Source: SpSt-333 sp964371615
GTDB lineage: Bacteria; Bacteroidota; Ignavibacteria; UBA10030; UBA8401
DNA length: 64,000 nt
NCBI GenBank assembly: GCA_964371615.1
Contig: CAYJMS010000004.1
Location: forward strand, 381,638-445,637
Direction of reading: 5' to 3'
Shown: in pieces, positions 1-9,898 of the stretch
Layout: every line of letters begins with the position of its first letter
How positions within the stretch are numbered: the stretch's first letter is position 1
Made by a program: the position numbers and the translations under genes
Notes under the pieces: model-generated
Databases searched by the model: none
Told to the model about the DNA's origin: nothing
The model's input: only the letters and a program-made list of their open reading frames with translations

Positions 1-1365
1 CTTAAACACTCTGCCGCGCTCCTCGTAATCGATAAACCAGTCGAACGACGTGCATGCCGGTGCGAGCAGAACAATGTCTCCCCGCACTGCCAATCCGAAA
101 GCAGTATCGATTGCCCGTTGCATCGATACCGTGTTGGGAATCGCTTCGCCGATCGTCGCTACTTTTTCGACACGGACGACATCCTTAAAATTGTTCACAA
201 TCGTGTCCGCCGAATACCCTGTTGCGACGATCGCTTTCACTTTCTTTTTTACGAGATCGCGGATAGTGGCATAGTCATTTCCTTTATCTTTGCCCCCCAT
301 AATCAAGACGATCGGATCGTGGTAACTTTTAAGTGCAGCTTCCACCGCTTCGACCGTGGTGGCTTTGGAATTGTTGACGAATGCAACTCCGTTTACTTCC
401 CGCACAAATTCCTGGCGATGCTCCACTCCTTTGAAATTCCGCAGCGTCGAACGGATCGATGCGGTTCCGACACCCGTGAGATGCGCCGCCAATGCCGCTG
501 CCATGGCATTTTGCAGGTTGTGTTCTCCGCTGATGCTGATCTCGCTGATATTGATCACCGGTATCTCGCGTCCCTTGGTGCGAATGAACATCACGCCGTG
601 ATCCTGAAAAGCGCCGTTGACGACCGTTTGTTTCGTGCTAAACTGCAGCATCGATGCTCGAGCATTGCCGGTGACCGTACGGGTCCATTCGTCGTCGGCA
701 TTCACGATCGCGACATCGTCTGCGTTTTGGTTCTTGAATATCCGCGCTTTGGACTCAGCATACAGTTTCATCGAATGTTCGTATCGGTCCATATGATTCT
801 GCGTGATGTTCAGGATCATCGCGATCGACGGGCGAAACGTATCGATCAGATCCAGTTGAAAACTGCTCACCTCCAGAACAACAACAGTCTCTTCATCAAC
901 GTCCAGAACGACGGATGAGAATGCCGTTCCAATGTTACCCGCAACAACATGTTTTTTCTTTGCATCGCTCAACATCCTCCCTAAAAGTGTGGTAGTGGTT
1001 GTTTTTCCGTTACTGCCGGTAATTGCAATAATAGAACCTTTACAGAACCAACTTGCCGCTTCAATTTCCGCTATCACCGTGATGCCGCGATGTCGTGCTT
1101 CCAGAACCACCGGCGCGTTCGTCGGAACGCCCGGGCTGATAACCATGATTGAACAATCGTAGACCCTCTCCGTATGTCCGCCGAACTCCCCTGCAATTCC
1201 TTCCGACGCCAGTTCCGCAACGTGCTTCCGTGTCCGTTCGCCGGAACCGATATCGCTGACGAACGCCGTTGCGCCGTGTGCCTGCAGCAGACGGGCAACC
1301 GACATGCCGCTCCTTTCCGCGCCGATGATGCTGAACTTTTTTCCCGATATGTTCGTACGTTTCAC
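1..1365 (-). CDS. murD: UDP-N-acetylmuramoyl-L-alanine--D-glutamate ligase (3'-truncated by window edge)
   Basis: Cytoplasmic Mur ligase that adds D-glutamate to UDP-MurNAc-L-Ala. Reading the minus strand from a GTG at 1365 gives MKRTNISGKKFSIIGAERSG, then the ATP-binding loop ITGSNGKTTTTTLLG, an NITQNHMDRYEHSM stretch typical of MurD, an EHRQE/NNSKATT motif and the C-terminal SFDWFIDYEERGRVFK. At 455 codons it lacks only about ten C-terminal residues, which lie beyond base 1. An AGGA lies just upstream of the GTG, and mraY stops 7 nt upstream, so it is co-transcribed in the dcw operon. GTG is chosen because no ATG precedes the Rossmann-like first strand. Identity is certain; the start is fairly sure. 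Confidence 0.95.
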   Translation of the reverse strand, partial: MKRTNISGKKFSIIGAERSGMSVARLLQAHGATAFVSDIGSGERTRKHVAELASEGIAGEFGGHTERVYDCSIMVISPGVPTNAPVVLEARHRGITVIAEIEAASWFCKGSIIAITGSNGKTTTTTLLGRMLSDAKKKHVVAGNIGTAFSSVVLDVDEETVVVLEVSSFQLDLIDTFRPSIAMILNITQNHMDRYEHSMKLYAESKARIFKNQNADDVAIVNADDEWTRTVTGNARASMLQFSTKQTVVNGAFQDHGVMFIRTKGREIPVINISEISISGEHNLQNAMAAALAAHLTGVGTASIRSTLRNFKGVEHRQEFVREVNGVAFVNNSKATTVEAVEAALKSYHDPIVLIMGGKDKGNDYATIRDLVKKKVKAIVATGYSADTIVNNFKDVVRVEKVATIGEAIPNTVSMQRAIDTAFGLAVRGDIVLLAPACTSFDWFIDYEERGRVFK

Positions 1366-1372
1366 AGGAGTC

Positions 1373-2487
<1,115 letters not shown>

Positions 2488-2488
<1 letters not shown>

Positions 2489-3912
2489 CAGTGACTGTCC
2501 TTTGCTTGTCGTACGGCCTGACCGCCGATAACCGCATGAACTACCTCTTCCATTTTCATACCGCGCGATCCTTTGATCAGCACAACATCGCCGGCCTTCA
2601 GCATCGACCGCAGGTCGCCGATCAGATCTTCCTTTGCGTCGTAATGCTTCGCGGACGAATGTCCGAACGCCTCATTCGTATATTTCGAGAACTGGCCGAA
2701 GGTGAAAAGGTGATCGAACTTCATTTCCGACGCCACAACGCCGATATTCGTATGTTCCCGCTTGGACGTTTCGCCGAGTTCCTTCATATCCGCCAGCACG
2801 GCAATCTTCCGGCCGCTGGTATTGAACGATTGCAGTGTCTTCAGCGCGGCAACGACCGAATCCGGATTGGAATTATAGGTATCATTGATGATGATGACGC
2901 CGTTCTGCGATAACACTTCCATTCGTTTTGATGCCGAGGCGAATTTTTTTAACGCATCGGCGATCTTTTTTGGTTTCACTTTTAATTTCAAACCTACGGC
3001 ACAAGCGGCGGCAGCATTCAGAACATTATGCTTTCCCGGAACGGACAGCCGCACGGCGATCTCGACATCTTTTTTCGGCCATGTCACCAGAAACCGCGAT
3101 TGTCCGAGTTCGTTGATGTCGATTTTTCTCGCACGGACATCCGCACCGGAATGCGTACCGTATGAGAGAAAATGATGCAGTTTCTCCGCATCGGCGGAGA
3201 GATGCTTGTCATCGGCATTCACGAATGCAAATCCGCTGTGATCGTTCAGGTACCGGTATAATTCCGTTTCCTCTTTTGCCACTCCTTCTTCATCGCCGAA
3301 AAATTCCAGATGCTCTTTACCGATGTTCGTGATGAGACCGTGCGTCGGTTCGGCGATCTGGCAGAGGTATTTCAATTCCCCAAAATGATTTGTACCGAGT
3401 TCCACAACGGCAACATCGTGTTCGCTCCCCAGCCGAAAGAGGGTCTGCGGAACGCCGATGTGATTGTTGAGATTTCCTTCGGTCGCAAGAACGTCGTATT
3501 TCATCCTTAGCACGGCTGTCACCATCTCTTTTGTCGTCGTTTTGCCGTTGCTGCCGGCGACTGCGATGACGGGAATATCGAACTTCCGCCGGTAAATCCG
3601 CGCCAGTTCCCCAAACGCAATGGTCGTATCCGGAACGACCACAAACGCACAGGGAAAGGCTCTGAAATAGAGATCGTTTCGGTCGGCCCATTCCCGGTGA
3701 ACGACGATTGCCGCAACATCTTTCCGGACGACGTCGTCAATAAACTGATGGGCGTCGAATTTTTCTCCCTTGATCGCAAAGAAGAGATCGTTCCGTGTCG
3801 CCGTCCGTGAATCGGTGGAAACGCCGGTAATACGCCGTCGTTTCAGCAGATCTTTGTTGATAATCTCTGCTTCGCTGATTTTCTGGATCTCTTTTGCGGT
3901 GATTTTTTTCAT
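2488..3912 (-). CDS. murF: UDP-N-acetylmuramoyl-tripeptide--D-alanyl-D-alanine ligase
   Basis: Cytoplasmic Mur ligase that adds D-Ala-D-Ala to the UDP-MurNAc-tripeptide. The 474 residues show the MurF N-terminal domain (VSTDSRT...NDLFFAIKG), the ATP loop AVAGSNGKTTTKEM, VVELGTNHFGEL, NIGKEHLEFFG and the C-terminal NDTYNSNPDSV motif. It follows murE after a 43-nt gap and overlaps mraY by one base. Length and motifs are normal for the family. Confidence 0.97.
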
Positions 3913-3955
3913 TTTCTTTTCTTGCTCTCCCTGCAGGAGAGGGTCCGGACTATTC

Positions 3956-5440
3956 TCAACCTATAAACCGCAACACTTCTTCTTTATCGCTGAAATGAAT
4001 TTTTTCGGTTCCAAGAACCTGATAATCTTCATGTCCTTTTCCCGCCACCAGAACAACATCACCGGCACGGGCTACAGATAATCCTTTGCGAATACCGGCG
4101 GCACGGTCCGCTTCGACAATCATTTTGCTTTTATCGGAAATGCCGGCAAGAATATCATTGATAATCTGCTGCGGATCTTCCGTGCGCGGATTATCCGATG
4201 TCACGATCGCCACATCGCTCATCCGTTCTACTATCGCACCCATCAACGGGCGTTTTGTCCTATCGCGATCGCCGCCAGCACCAAAGACGGTGATGATGCG
4301 TGCCGATTGAACTCCTGCCAATGTATTGCGTATTGCCTGCAGGCAGTTTTCGAGCGCATCGGGCGTATGTGCATAATCGACAATCGCCGTCCAGCCGTGG
4401 GAAGAATGGATCTGTTCGAATCTTCCCGGAGCTGGAAGCAACTCCTGCATCCGCTCCGGCATTACGTCGCATCCCAATCCCGTCGTAACGGTGTAGGCGG
4501 CCAGAAAATTATAGACATTGAACATTCCCACCAGACCGATCCCGGTCTTCTTTCCGTTGATCGTGAACCGGCATCCCTTCATGCTGACGGTGACATTCTC
4601 CGCTCGTACCGTCGCTGTATTGTTAACGCCGTACGAGATTACGCGGGCGGAAGTCCCGCCGGTGACCGGCGTGCCGTATTCTGAATCGGCGTTGATGACG
4701 GCGATTGACCGATCGGTCAACGAATCAAACAGTATTTTTTTTGCCGCAAAATAATTTTCCATCGTGCCGTGATAATCGAGATGATCCTGCGTCAGATTCG
4801 TGAAGACGCCCGCGGCAAACGGAATGCCGAATACTCTGTACTGATGCAGCGCATGGGAGGAAACTTCCATCACCACATGGGTGCACTGCTGCTGCTTCAT
4901 CTGCGCAAACAGCCGGTGCAGTTCTAGCGATTCCGGGGTGGTGTGTGTTGCCGGCAATTTTTCCTGTCCAATAGCATATTCGACGGTGCCGATCAATCCC
5001 ACTTTATTCTTCGGATCGCTCTCCAGCAATTGCTTAATCAAAAACGTCGTGGTGGTCTTTCCGTTCGTGCCGGTCACACCGATCATCGTCATCGATTCGG
5101 CGGGATGGCCGTAGTAATTTGCGGCTATCGTTGCCAGCGCCTTGCGGCTGTTGGTCACCACGATCTTCACCACGCCCTGATGCATGCAGAGCGGATCGGG
5201 AATCGACGCATCATCCTCGACCACAATCACTTTTGCTCCGTTGGTGATGGCGGACGAAATGAACCGATGTCCGTCCGCACCCGATCCTTTAATCGCAACG
5301 AATAAATTCTCGCGCTGCACTTTGCGGGAATCGTACTGAACGCCGCTGATTTTTACATCATGGGTCATAACCATCTTCCCGTACATTGTCTGGAACATCT
5401 TCGTCACTGTTACGTCCTTCAAGAGATCGGATAAAGTCAT
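3956..5440 (-). CDS. murE: UDP-N-acetylmuramoyl-L-alanyl-D-glutamate--2,6-diaminopimelate ligase
   Basis: Cytoplasmic Mur ligase that adds the third amino acid of the stem peptide. The protein (494 aa from ATG 5440; a TTG at 5455 would add five residues) contains YDSRKV...FVAIKG, the ATP loop GVTGTNGKTTTTFLIK, a carbamylatable-lysine region and TSDNPRTEDP. The DNPR tetrapeptide is the known signature of meso-diaminopimelate-adding MurE enzymes, so the organism should have mDAP peptidoglycan. No Shine-Dalgarno is seen; the upstream sequence is AT-rich. The roughly 90-nt gap from the ftsI stop is the widest inside the cluster and contains an ATTTTATGATT-type tract. Confidence 0.97.
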   Translation of the reverse strand: MTLSDLLKDVTVTKMFQTMYGKMVMTHDVKISGVQYDSRKVQRENLFVAIKGSGADGHRFISSAITNGAKVIVVEDDASIPDPLCMHQGVVKIVVTNSRKALATIAANYYGHPAESMTMIGVTGTNGKTTTTFLIKQLLESDPKNKVGLIGTVEYAIGQEKLPATHTTPESLELHRLFAQMKQQQCTHVVMEVSSHALHQYRVFGIPFAAGVFTNLTQDHLDYHGTMENYFAAKKILFDSLTDRSIAVINADSEYGTPVTGGTSARVISYGVNNTATVRAENVTVSMKGCRFTINGKKTGIGLVGMFNVYNFLAAYTVTTGLGCDVMPERMQELLPAPGRFEQIHSSHGWTAIVDYAHTPDALENCLQAIRNTLAGVQSARIITVFGAGGDRDRTKRPLMGAIVERMSDVAIVTSDNPRTEDPQQIINDILAGISDKSKMIVEADRAAGIRKGLSVARAGDVVLVAGKGHEDYQVLGTEKIHFSDKEEVLRFIG

Positions 5441-5529
5441 GATTACTAAAAGCAAAAAGAATTTTAAGATTTTGTGATTTTTTGATTTTATGATTGTCCC
5501 GATAAAAAGACAATCATTTCAGTACTATA

Positions 5530-7716
5530 TCAATATAATTGTGCGGTCGTCACCGCTTTTGGTTCACAGATAATCGTTACTCTGATTCCCTGCTTCGCCT
5601 GCATGCCCGGCGACGGAAACTGGTTGACGACAACTCCCGAACCGACAATGGAGACGCCAAGACTGCCCGCCGCCAGTTTATTGACCGCCCGCCGCACGCT
5701 CATGCCGCGTACTTCGGGAATCGTGACCGTACCGTCTGCAACGCTTTGCTCATCGTCGCTCATCATTAATTGAATGATCGAACCCCGCTCCACTTTTTTT
5801 CCCGCAGAAGGATACTGGCGGATCACTTCGTCTCCCGTGCCATACACCTTGGCGGCAAGTCCCGCCCGCCGAAGCGATTCGACGGCATCGTCGACGCTTT
5901 GCGCCGAGACGTCGGGAATCGACACGGTCGTTTCGTCCCGTTGAACATCTGTCGTAACGGTCTGATCGGCCAGCATCGTCTTCGCGATCAATCCGTTGTT
6001 GTGGATGATCCGTTCCGCAATTCCTTTAAAAATCGGCGCGCTGGCAGTGGCGCCGTAATATCCCCCCGCCTTCGGTTTTTCGATCATTACCAGACAGACC
6101 ACTTCCGGTTTTTCGACGGGAAAAAATCCGATGAACGAAGCGTTGTAACTCCCCTCCTCGTATTTTCCGTCGACATGCTTACGCGATGTGCCGGTTTTGC
6201 CGGCAATGCGGACACCGGGAATTTTGACCACCACGCCATTTCCATCGTCCACGACGCTTTGGAGCATTTTCACAACCTGAGCGTTTACGTCCTTCGGTAT
6301 CACTCTCCGGATCATTTCCGGCTGCCCGGCAAACGTTTCCTGTCCGTTCTCGTCCTTTATTCGCTGGATGATGTACGGCTTCATCAGCCGGCCGTCGTTC
6401 GCGATTGCAGCATATGCCGTGACGATCTGCAGCGGTGTCACTCCGACTTCATAGCCATAGGCGATCGAATTGAGCGTAGCCCCCGACCATTCCGATGTCT
6501 TTTTCAACTGGCCGTTGCTTTCATGCGGGAGTTCGATGCCGGTCATCATGCCGAAACCGAAATCGCGCGCCTGAGTGTACATGTTTTCCGGGCCGATCAG
6601 ATCGCTCACTTTCGCCATCACGATATTGGAGGAATATGCCATCGCTTCCAGAAACGTTACGTCGCGCATCGGATGTGAATCGTTGATGGTGCGGAATCGT
6701 TTTCCCGGATATTCAATTTTATATTTGCCGTTTTCGGCGTAAAACTTTTTATCCAGTGTCACCACGTCGTGACTTAGCGCCGCTGCGGCTGTAACGATTT
6801 TAAACACGGAACCGGGCTCGTACATATCGGAGACGATGCGATTCTTCAGGTGGTCCGCATTCGTGATCTTATTCAGATTCACTGACGGAAAATTCGCCAT
6901 CGCAAGAATCTCTCCCGTAGTCGGACGCATCATCACCACAAGACCGGCTTCGGCCTGCGTCCGGGCGATTCCTTTTTTCAATTCCTCTTCCGCTATGGAT
7001 TGATACTGCAGGTCGATCGTCAATTCCAGCGAGTGACCGTTCACCGCTTCTTCGCGCGGATAATCGACAGAGGGACGCTTGCGTCCCAAACCGTCCTTTT
7101 GCATAATCACGTACCCGTCGCGCCCGCGGAGAATGTCGTTGAACTGCTGCTCAATACCGCTGGCGCCGGCATTTTCAATATTGGTGGCACCGAGCACCTG
7201 ACCGGCGAGTTCGTCATAATGATACAGACGAACCGCTTCGTTCATCATGGCGATGCCCCCCATTTTTTTCAGCGGGATCAGTTCCGCAACATCGGGACGC
7301 ATGTGCCGTTCCAGCCAGACGAATCTTTTTTTCTGCTTCAGTTTTGCGATGTACTCGTGCTCGGGCCGTCCGGTCACTTTCGAAAACTCGCGGGCGATAA
7401 ATTTCGCATCCTCGCCGGCAATGGTCGGATCCGCCGCGAACGAAACAAACTGCGAATTTGCGACGAGCACATTGCCGTTCCGGTCATAAATATTTCCGCG
7501 CTGCGCAACAATCGGTACCGTCGCTTCGTACTGCCGCTTCGCGATCTGTTTATATTTGGCAGACTCGATCACCTGAATCTGTACCAGGCGCGCACTCGCT
7601 GCGGCAAACACCAAAAGAAAGACGATCTTCACCAACAGCAGCCGGTGCTTGTAGTCCTTGAGCTGCGGCGACTCCGGGACAATCGATCGATCTTTTTTTG
7701 CGAAGGGATTCCACAT
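5530..7716 (-). CDS. ftsI: Division-type penicillin-binding protein (transpeptidase) with two PASTA domains
   Basis: Septal class B PBP that cross-links peptidoglycan. Of 728 residues, about 25-45 form the single N-terminal membrane anchor, followed by a PBP dimerisation domain and the transpeptidase domain with SVFK (catalytic Ser303, Lys306), SSN (362-364) and KTGT (507-510). Two C-terminal PASTA repeats (about 597-656 and 663-723, each beginning IPDV/IPEV) are unlike E. coli FtsI but known from SpoVD/PBP2x-like enzymes. It starts 5 nt after the ftsL stop. Gene order (ftsL-ftsI-murE) supports the division role rather than a sporulation one. Confidence 0.93.
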   Translation of the reverse strand: MWNPFAKKDRSIVPESPQLKDYKHRLLLVKIVFLLVFAAASARLVQIQVIESAKYKQIAKRQYEATVPIVAQRGNIYDRNGNVLVANSQFVSFAADPTIAGEDAKFIAREFSKVTGRPEHEYIAKLKQKKRFVWLERHMRPDVAELIPLKKMGGIAMMNEAVRLYHYDELAGQVLGATNIENAGASGIEQQFNDILRGRDGYVIMQKDGLGRKRPSVDYPREEAVNGHSLELTIDLQYQSIAEEELKKGIARTQAEAGLVVMMRPTTGEILAMANFPSVNLNKITNADHLKNRIVSDMYEPGSVFKIVTAAAALSHDVVTLDKKFYAENGKYKIEYPGKRFRTINDSHPMRDVTFLEAMAYSSNIVMAKVSDLIGPENMYTQARDFGFGMMTGIELPHESNGQLKKTSEWSGATLNSIAYGYEVGVTPLQIVTAYAAIANDGRLMKPYIIQRIKDENGQETFAGQPEMIRRVIPKDVNAQVVKMLQSVVDDGNGVVVKIPGVRIAGKTGTSRKHVDGKYEEGSYNASFIGFFPVEKPEVVCLVMIEKPKAGGYYGATASAPIFKGIAERIIHNNGLIAKTMLADQTVTTDVQRDETTVSIPDVSAQSVDDAVESLRRAGLAAKVYGTGDEVIRQYPSAGKKVERGSIIQLMMSDDEQSVADGTVTIPEVRGMSVRRAVNKLAAGSLGVSIVGSGVVVNQFPSPGMQAKQGIRVTIICEPKAVTTAQLY

Positions 7717-7721
7717 ACTCG

Positions 7722-8192
7722 TTACCGTTTCTCCACCTGATCGCGAATTTCCGACAGACGTTCATCGTCCACACGGAACCAGACCGGCGGTTCCTTCGGA
7801 TTCACCATTCCCAATTTTTCCTGCGCCATCAGGCTGATCCGTTCAAGACTCGCTTTCCGGTTAATCTCCGCCTTAATCACTTCGTTGGTACTGGTGATCT
7901 TCATATACCGCGCATTCAAGTCGCTGACTTCTTTGGCGAGATTGTTCACGGCAATCACATTCCCCACATACAATACCGACACGACGGCGATTAAAAATAA
8001 TAAACCGACAATGTTGGAGGTTTTCGTTTTCTTCCGGCTTTTGGAAGTCCGCACATTCTGCCGAACGACATATCCCGGAACGGTCGATTGCGGATCTACG
8101 GAAATTGCTACGCCGCTATTATAGAACTGCCGATCGTCGAATTTCGGCATTTCCACCACTTCTATCGGATTATGAACCTCGCGTCGTGCCAT
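7722..8192 (-). CDS. ftsL: FtsL-like division protein
   Basis: Small bitopic protein of 156 aa: a basic N-terminal cytoplasmic part with KSRKKTKTSN, one transmembrane segment (about residues 62-83, GLLFLIAVVSVLYVGNVIAV), then a heptad-like periplasmic helix (LAKEVSDLNARYMKITSTNE...). This layout, and its place between rsmH and ftsI with 4-5 nt gaps, match FtsL, which recruits FtsI and FtsW to the septum with FtsB. Sequence conservation in FtsL is low, so the call rests mostly on topology and synteny. The N-terminal extension before the membrane helix is longer than in E. coli. Confidence 0.8.
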   Translation of the reverse strand: MARREVHNPIEVVEMPKFDDRQFYNSGVAISVDPQSTVPGYVVRQNVRTSKSRKKTKTSNIVGLLFLIAVVSVLYVGNVIAVNNLAKEVSDLNARYMKITSTNEVIKAEINRKASLERISLMAQEKLGMVNPKEPPVWFRVDDERLSEIRDQVEKR

Positions 8193-8196
8193 ACTA

Positions 8197-9129
8197 TTAT
8201 AGTCGTTCAGCCACTCTCATCTTTGCGCTGCGAGAGCGGGGATTCGTTCGCTGCTCTTCATCAGACGCCGTCAACGGTTTTTTCGTCAGAATCTTCAATT
8301 CCGGCACTCTCGGCGTATCCGGCTGAAATTTGTTGCCGGAAGGTATACTGTCCGCCGCACGCTCGTGAAAGAATGTTTTGACGATCCTGTCTTCCAGGGA
8401 ATGATACGAGATCACCACTATTCTGCCGCCGACGGCCAAAAGACCAAGAGAATCATCCAGTATAGTCCGGAGCCGCTCCAATTCATTATTGACTTCAATG
8501 CGGATCGATTGAAAAACTCGCGCCAGCGATTTGACGGCGAATTTGCCGCCGACACTCCGTTCAACGATCTCCGTCAATTCGCCTGTCGTGGTAATCGGCC
8601 GCTCCTCTCGTCCACGGACAATCATCCGTGCAATCCGGCGTGACATTCTCTCTTCGCCGTACCGGAAGATGACTGTCGCCAGATCTTCTTCGCTGTATGT
8701 ATTTACAACAACGGAGGCATCCAGCGGCTGCCGGCGATCCATCCGCATATCCAGCCGTTCGCTGGTGCGAAAAGAAAATCCCTTGCTTGCTTCATCAAGT
8801 TGAAAGGATGAGACACCCAGATCCAGGAACAATCCGTGGATGGCGGTGATGTGATTCGATCGTAGGATGGCGGCGATGTTGCCGGTATTATCGTGCACGA
8901 GTTGTATGGTTGATCCGAATCGCTGTAACCGTTGACCTGCTGCCGTTATGGCGTCGGCATCCGCATCGATGCCGATGAGTTTTCCCTGCCCAGATAGTTT
9001 TTCCGAAATTTTCTCTGCGTGTCCACCGCCGCCAAGCGTGCCGTCGACATAGATCCCCTCCGGTGTCGTGACCAGATGCTCGAGCGTTTCACCGAGCATC
9101 ACGGGGATATGATAAGACGAACCGGACAT
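8197..9129 (-). CDS. rsmH: 16S rRNA (cytosine(1402)-N(4))-methyltransferase
   Basis: S-adenosylmethionine-dependent enzyme that methylates N4 of C1402 in 16S rRNA. The 310-residue protein begins SYHIPVMLGETLEHL and carries the SAM loop VDGTLGGGGHAEKI, LFLDLGVSSFQLDEASKGFSF, a DMRMD motif and the C-terminal VISYHSLEDRIVKTFF, all diagnostic for RsmH (MraW). Length is normal. Second gene of the dcw operon after mraZ (71-nt gap). Confidence 0.97.
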   Translation of the reverse strand: MSGSSYHIPVMLGETLEHLVTTPEGIYVDGTLGGGGHAEKISEKLSGQGKLIGIDADADAITAAGQRLQRFGSTIQLVHDNTGNIAAILRSNHITAIHGLFLDLGVSSFQLDEASKGFSFRTSERLDMRMDRRQPLDASVVVNTYSEEDLATVIFRYGEERMSRRIARMIVRGREERPITTTGELTEIVERSVGGKFAVKSLARVFQSIRIEVNNELERLRTILDDSLGLLAVGGRIVVISYHSLEDRIVKTFFHERAADSIPSGNKFQPDTPRVPELKILTKKPLTASDEEQRTNPRSRSAKMRVAERL

Positions 9130-9200
9130 GTATTAGTACCGCAGAGAATGATGAATATCGTCGAAATGAAACTCTCTCCGCCCGGCGCCGCACTGCATCG

Positions 9201-9650
9201 TTACTCCTTTTTCTCAAACACTTTGGATGCAACGGTGAGATAATCTTCCTGCTGGGCGTCGAGATATTTCTTGTACTCTTCAGGATTCCAGACTTCGATC
9301 CGATCGAAAACGCCGAGGATGAATACCTCTCCGTGGATGGAGGCATACTGCATCAGCTCTTTCGGAAGTATGATTCTGGATTGTCCGTCCAATTCCGCAT
9401 CGGTAGCGTGCTGCAACAGCATGCGGGTAAAGAATCGATGCTGCGGATCGGTCTGCTGCAATCTGCCGATCTCGGCCTCCCGCTTCATCCACTCATCGTG
9501 TGGGTACACAAAAATACACGGTTCGAATCCCCTCGTGATGACGAACGAATTGTTTGCTTCGGGGGATAAATTCTTCCGCATCTTTGCCGGAATATTGATC
9601 CGCCCTTTGCTGTCGACCGTGTATGTAAAAGATCCCTTAAATGATGACAT
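9201..9650 (-). CDS. mraZ: Transcriptional regulator MraZ
   Basis: AbrB-fold DNA-binding protein that autoregulates the dcw operon. The chosen ATG (9650) gives 149 aa beginning MSSFKGSFTYTVDSKGRINI, the usual MraZ start. An in-frame start at 9698 would add 16 residues (MHDKNACAER...) not found in the family. The two SpoVT/AbrB-like halves show DSKGRINIPAKMR and DGQSRIILPKEL. It is first in the cluster, with TGGGT operator repeats about 155 bp upstream. Confidence 0.93.
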   Translation of the reverse strand: MSSFKGSFTYTVDSKGRINIPAKMRKNLSPEANNSFVITRGFEPCIFVYPHDEWMKREAEIGRLQQTDPQHRFFTRMLLQHATDAELDGQSRIILPKELMQYASIHGEVFILGVFDRIEVWNPEEYKKYLDAQQEDYLTVASKVFEKKE

Positions 9651-9805
9651 GGTAATATTTTGGGAAAACCTCTCCGCGCAGGCATTTTTGTCATGCATGC
9701 GGATTATTAAAAAACTCTATAAGTGGGTAAAAGGAAATTTTTACAATTGTTGGATAATCAAAACAGTCGAAATTTATGAAATTTCAATAGTTTGATCTCC
9801 AAATT

Positions 9806-9820
9806 ACCCACTTTTACCCA
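9806..9820 (-). promoter_or_regulatory. MraZ operator (two TGGGT repeats)
   Basis: On the minus strand the sequence reads TGGGT-AAAAG-TGGGT, two direct TGGGT boxes with a 5-nt spacer. This is the arrangement described for MraZ operators (TGGGN repeats separated by 5 nt). A further TGGGT lies on the plus strand at 9724-9728. The site sits between mraZ and the divergent gene at 9899, so it could affect both. Confidence 0.7.
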
Positions 9821-9898
9821 CCGAATGACACGAAATTTACGGAAATTCATCCGAAAGTCAAGTTAATTCTTACAAAGATTGATAAAATTTATTATTTT

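Noticed and set aside
118..918. Forward ORF of 266 codons at the window start
   Set aside because: Antisense to murD, which reads clean over its full length with all Mur ligase motifs.
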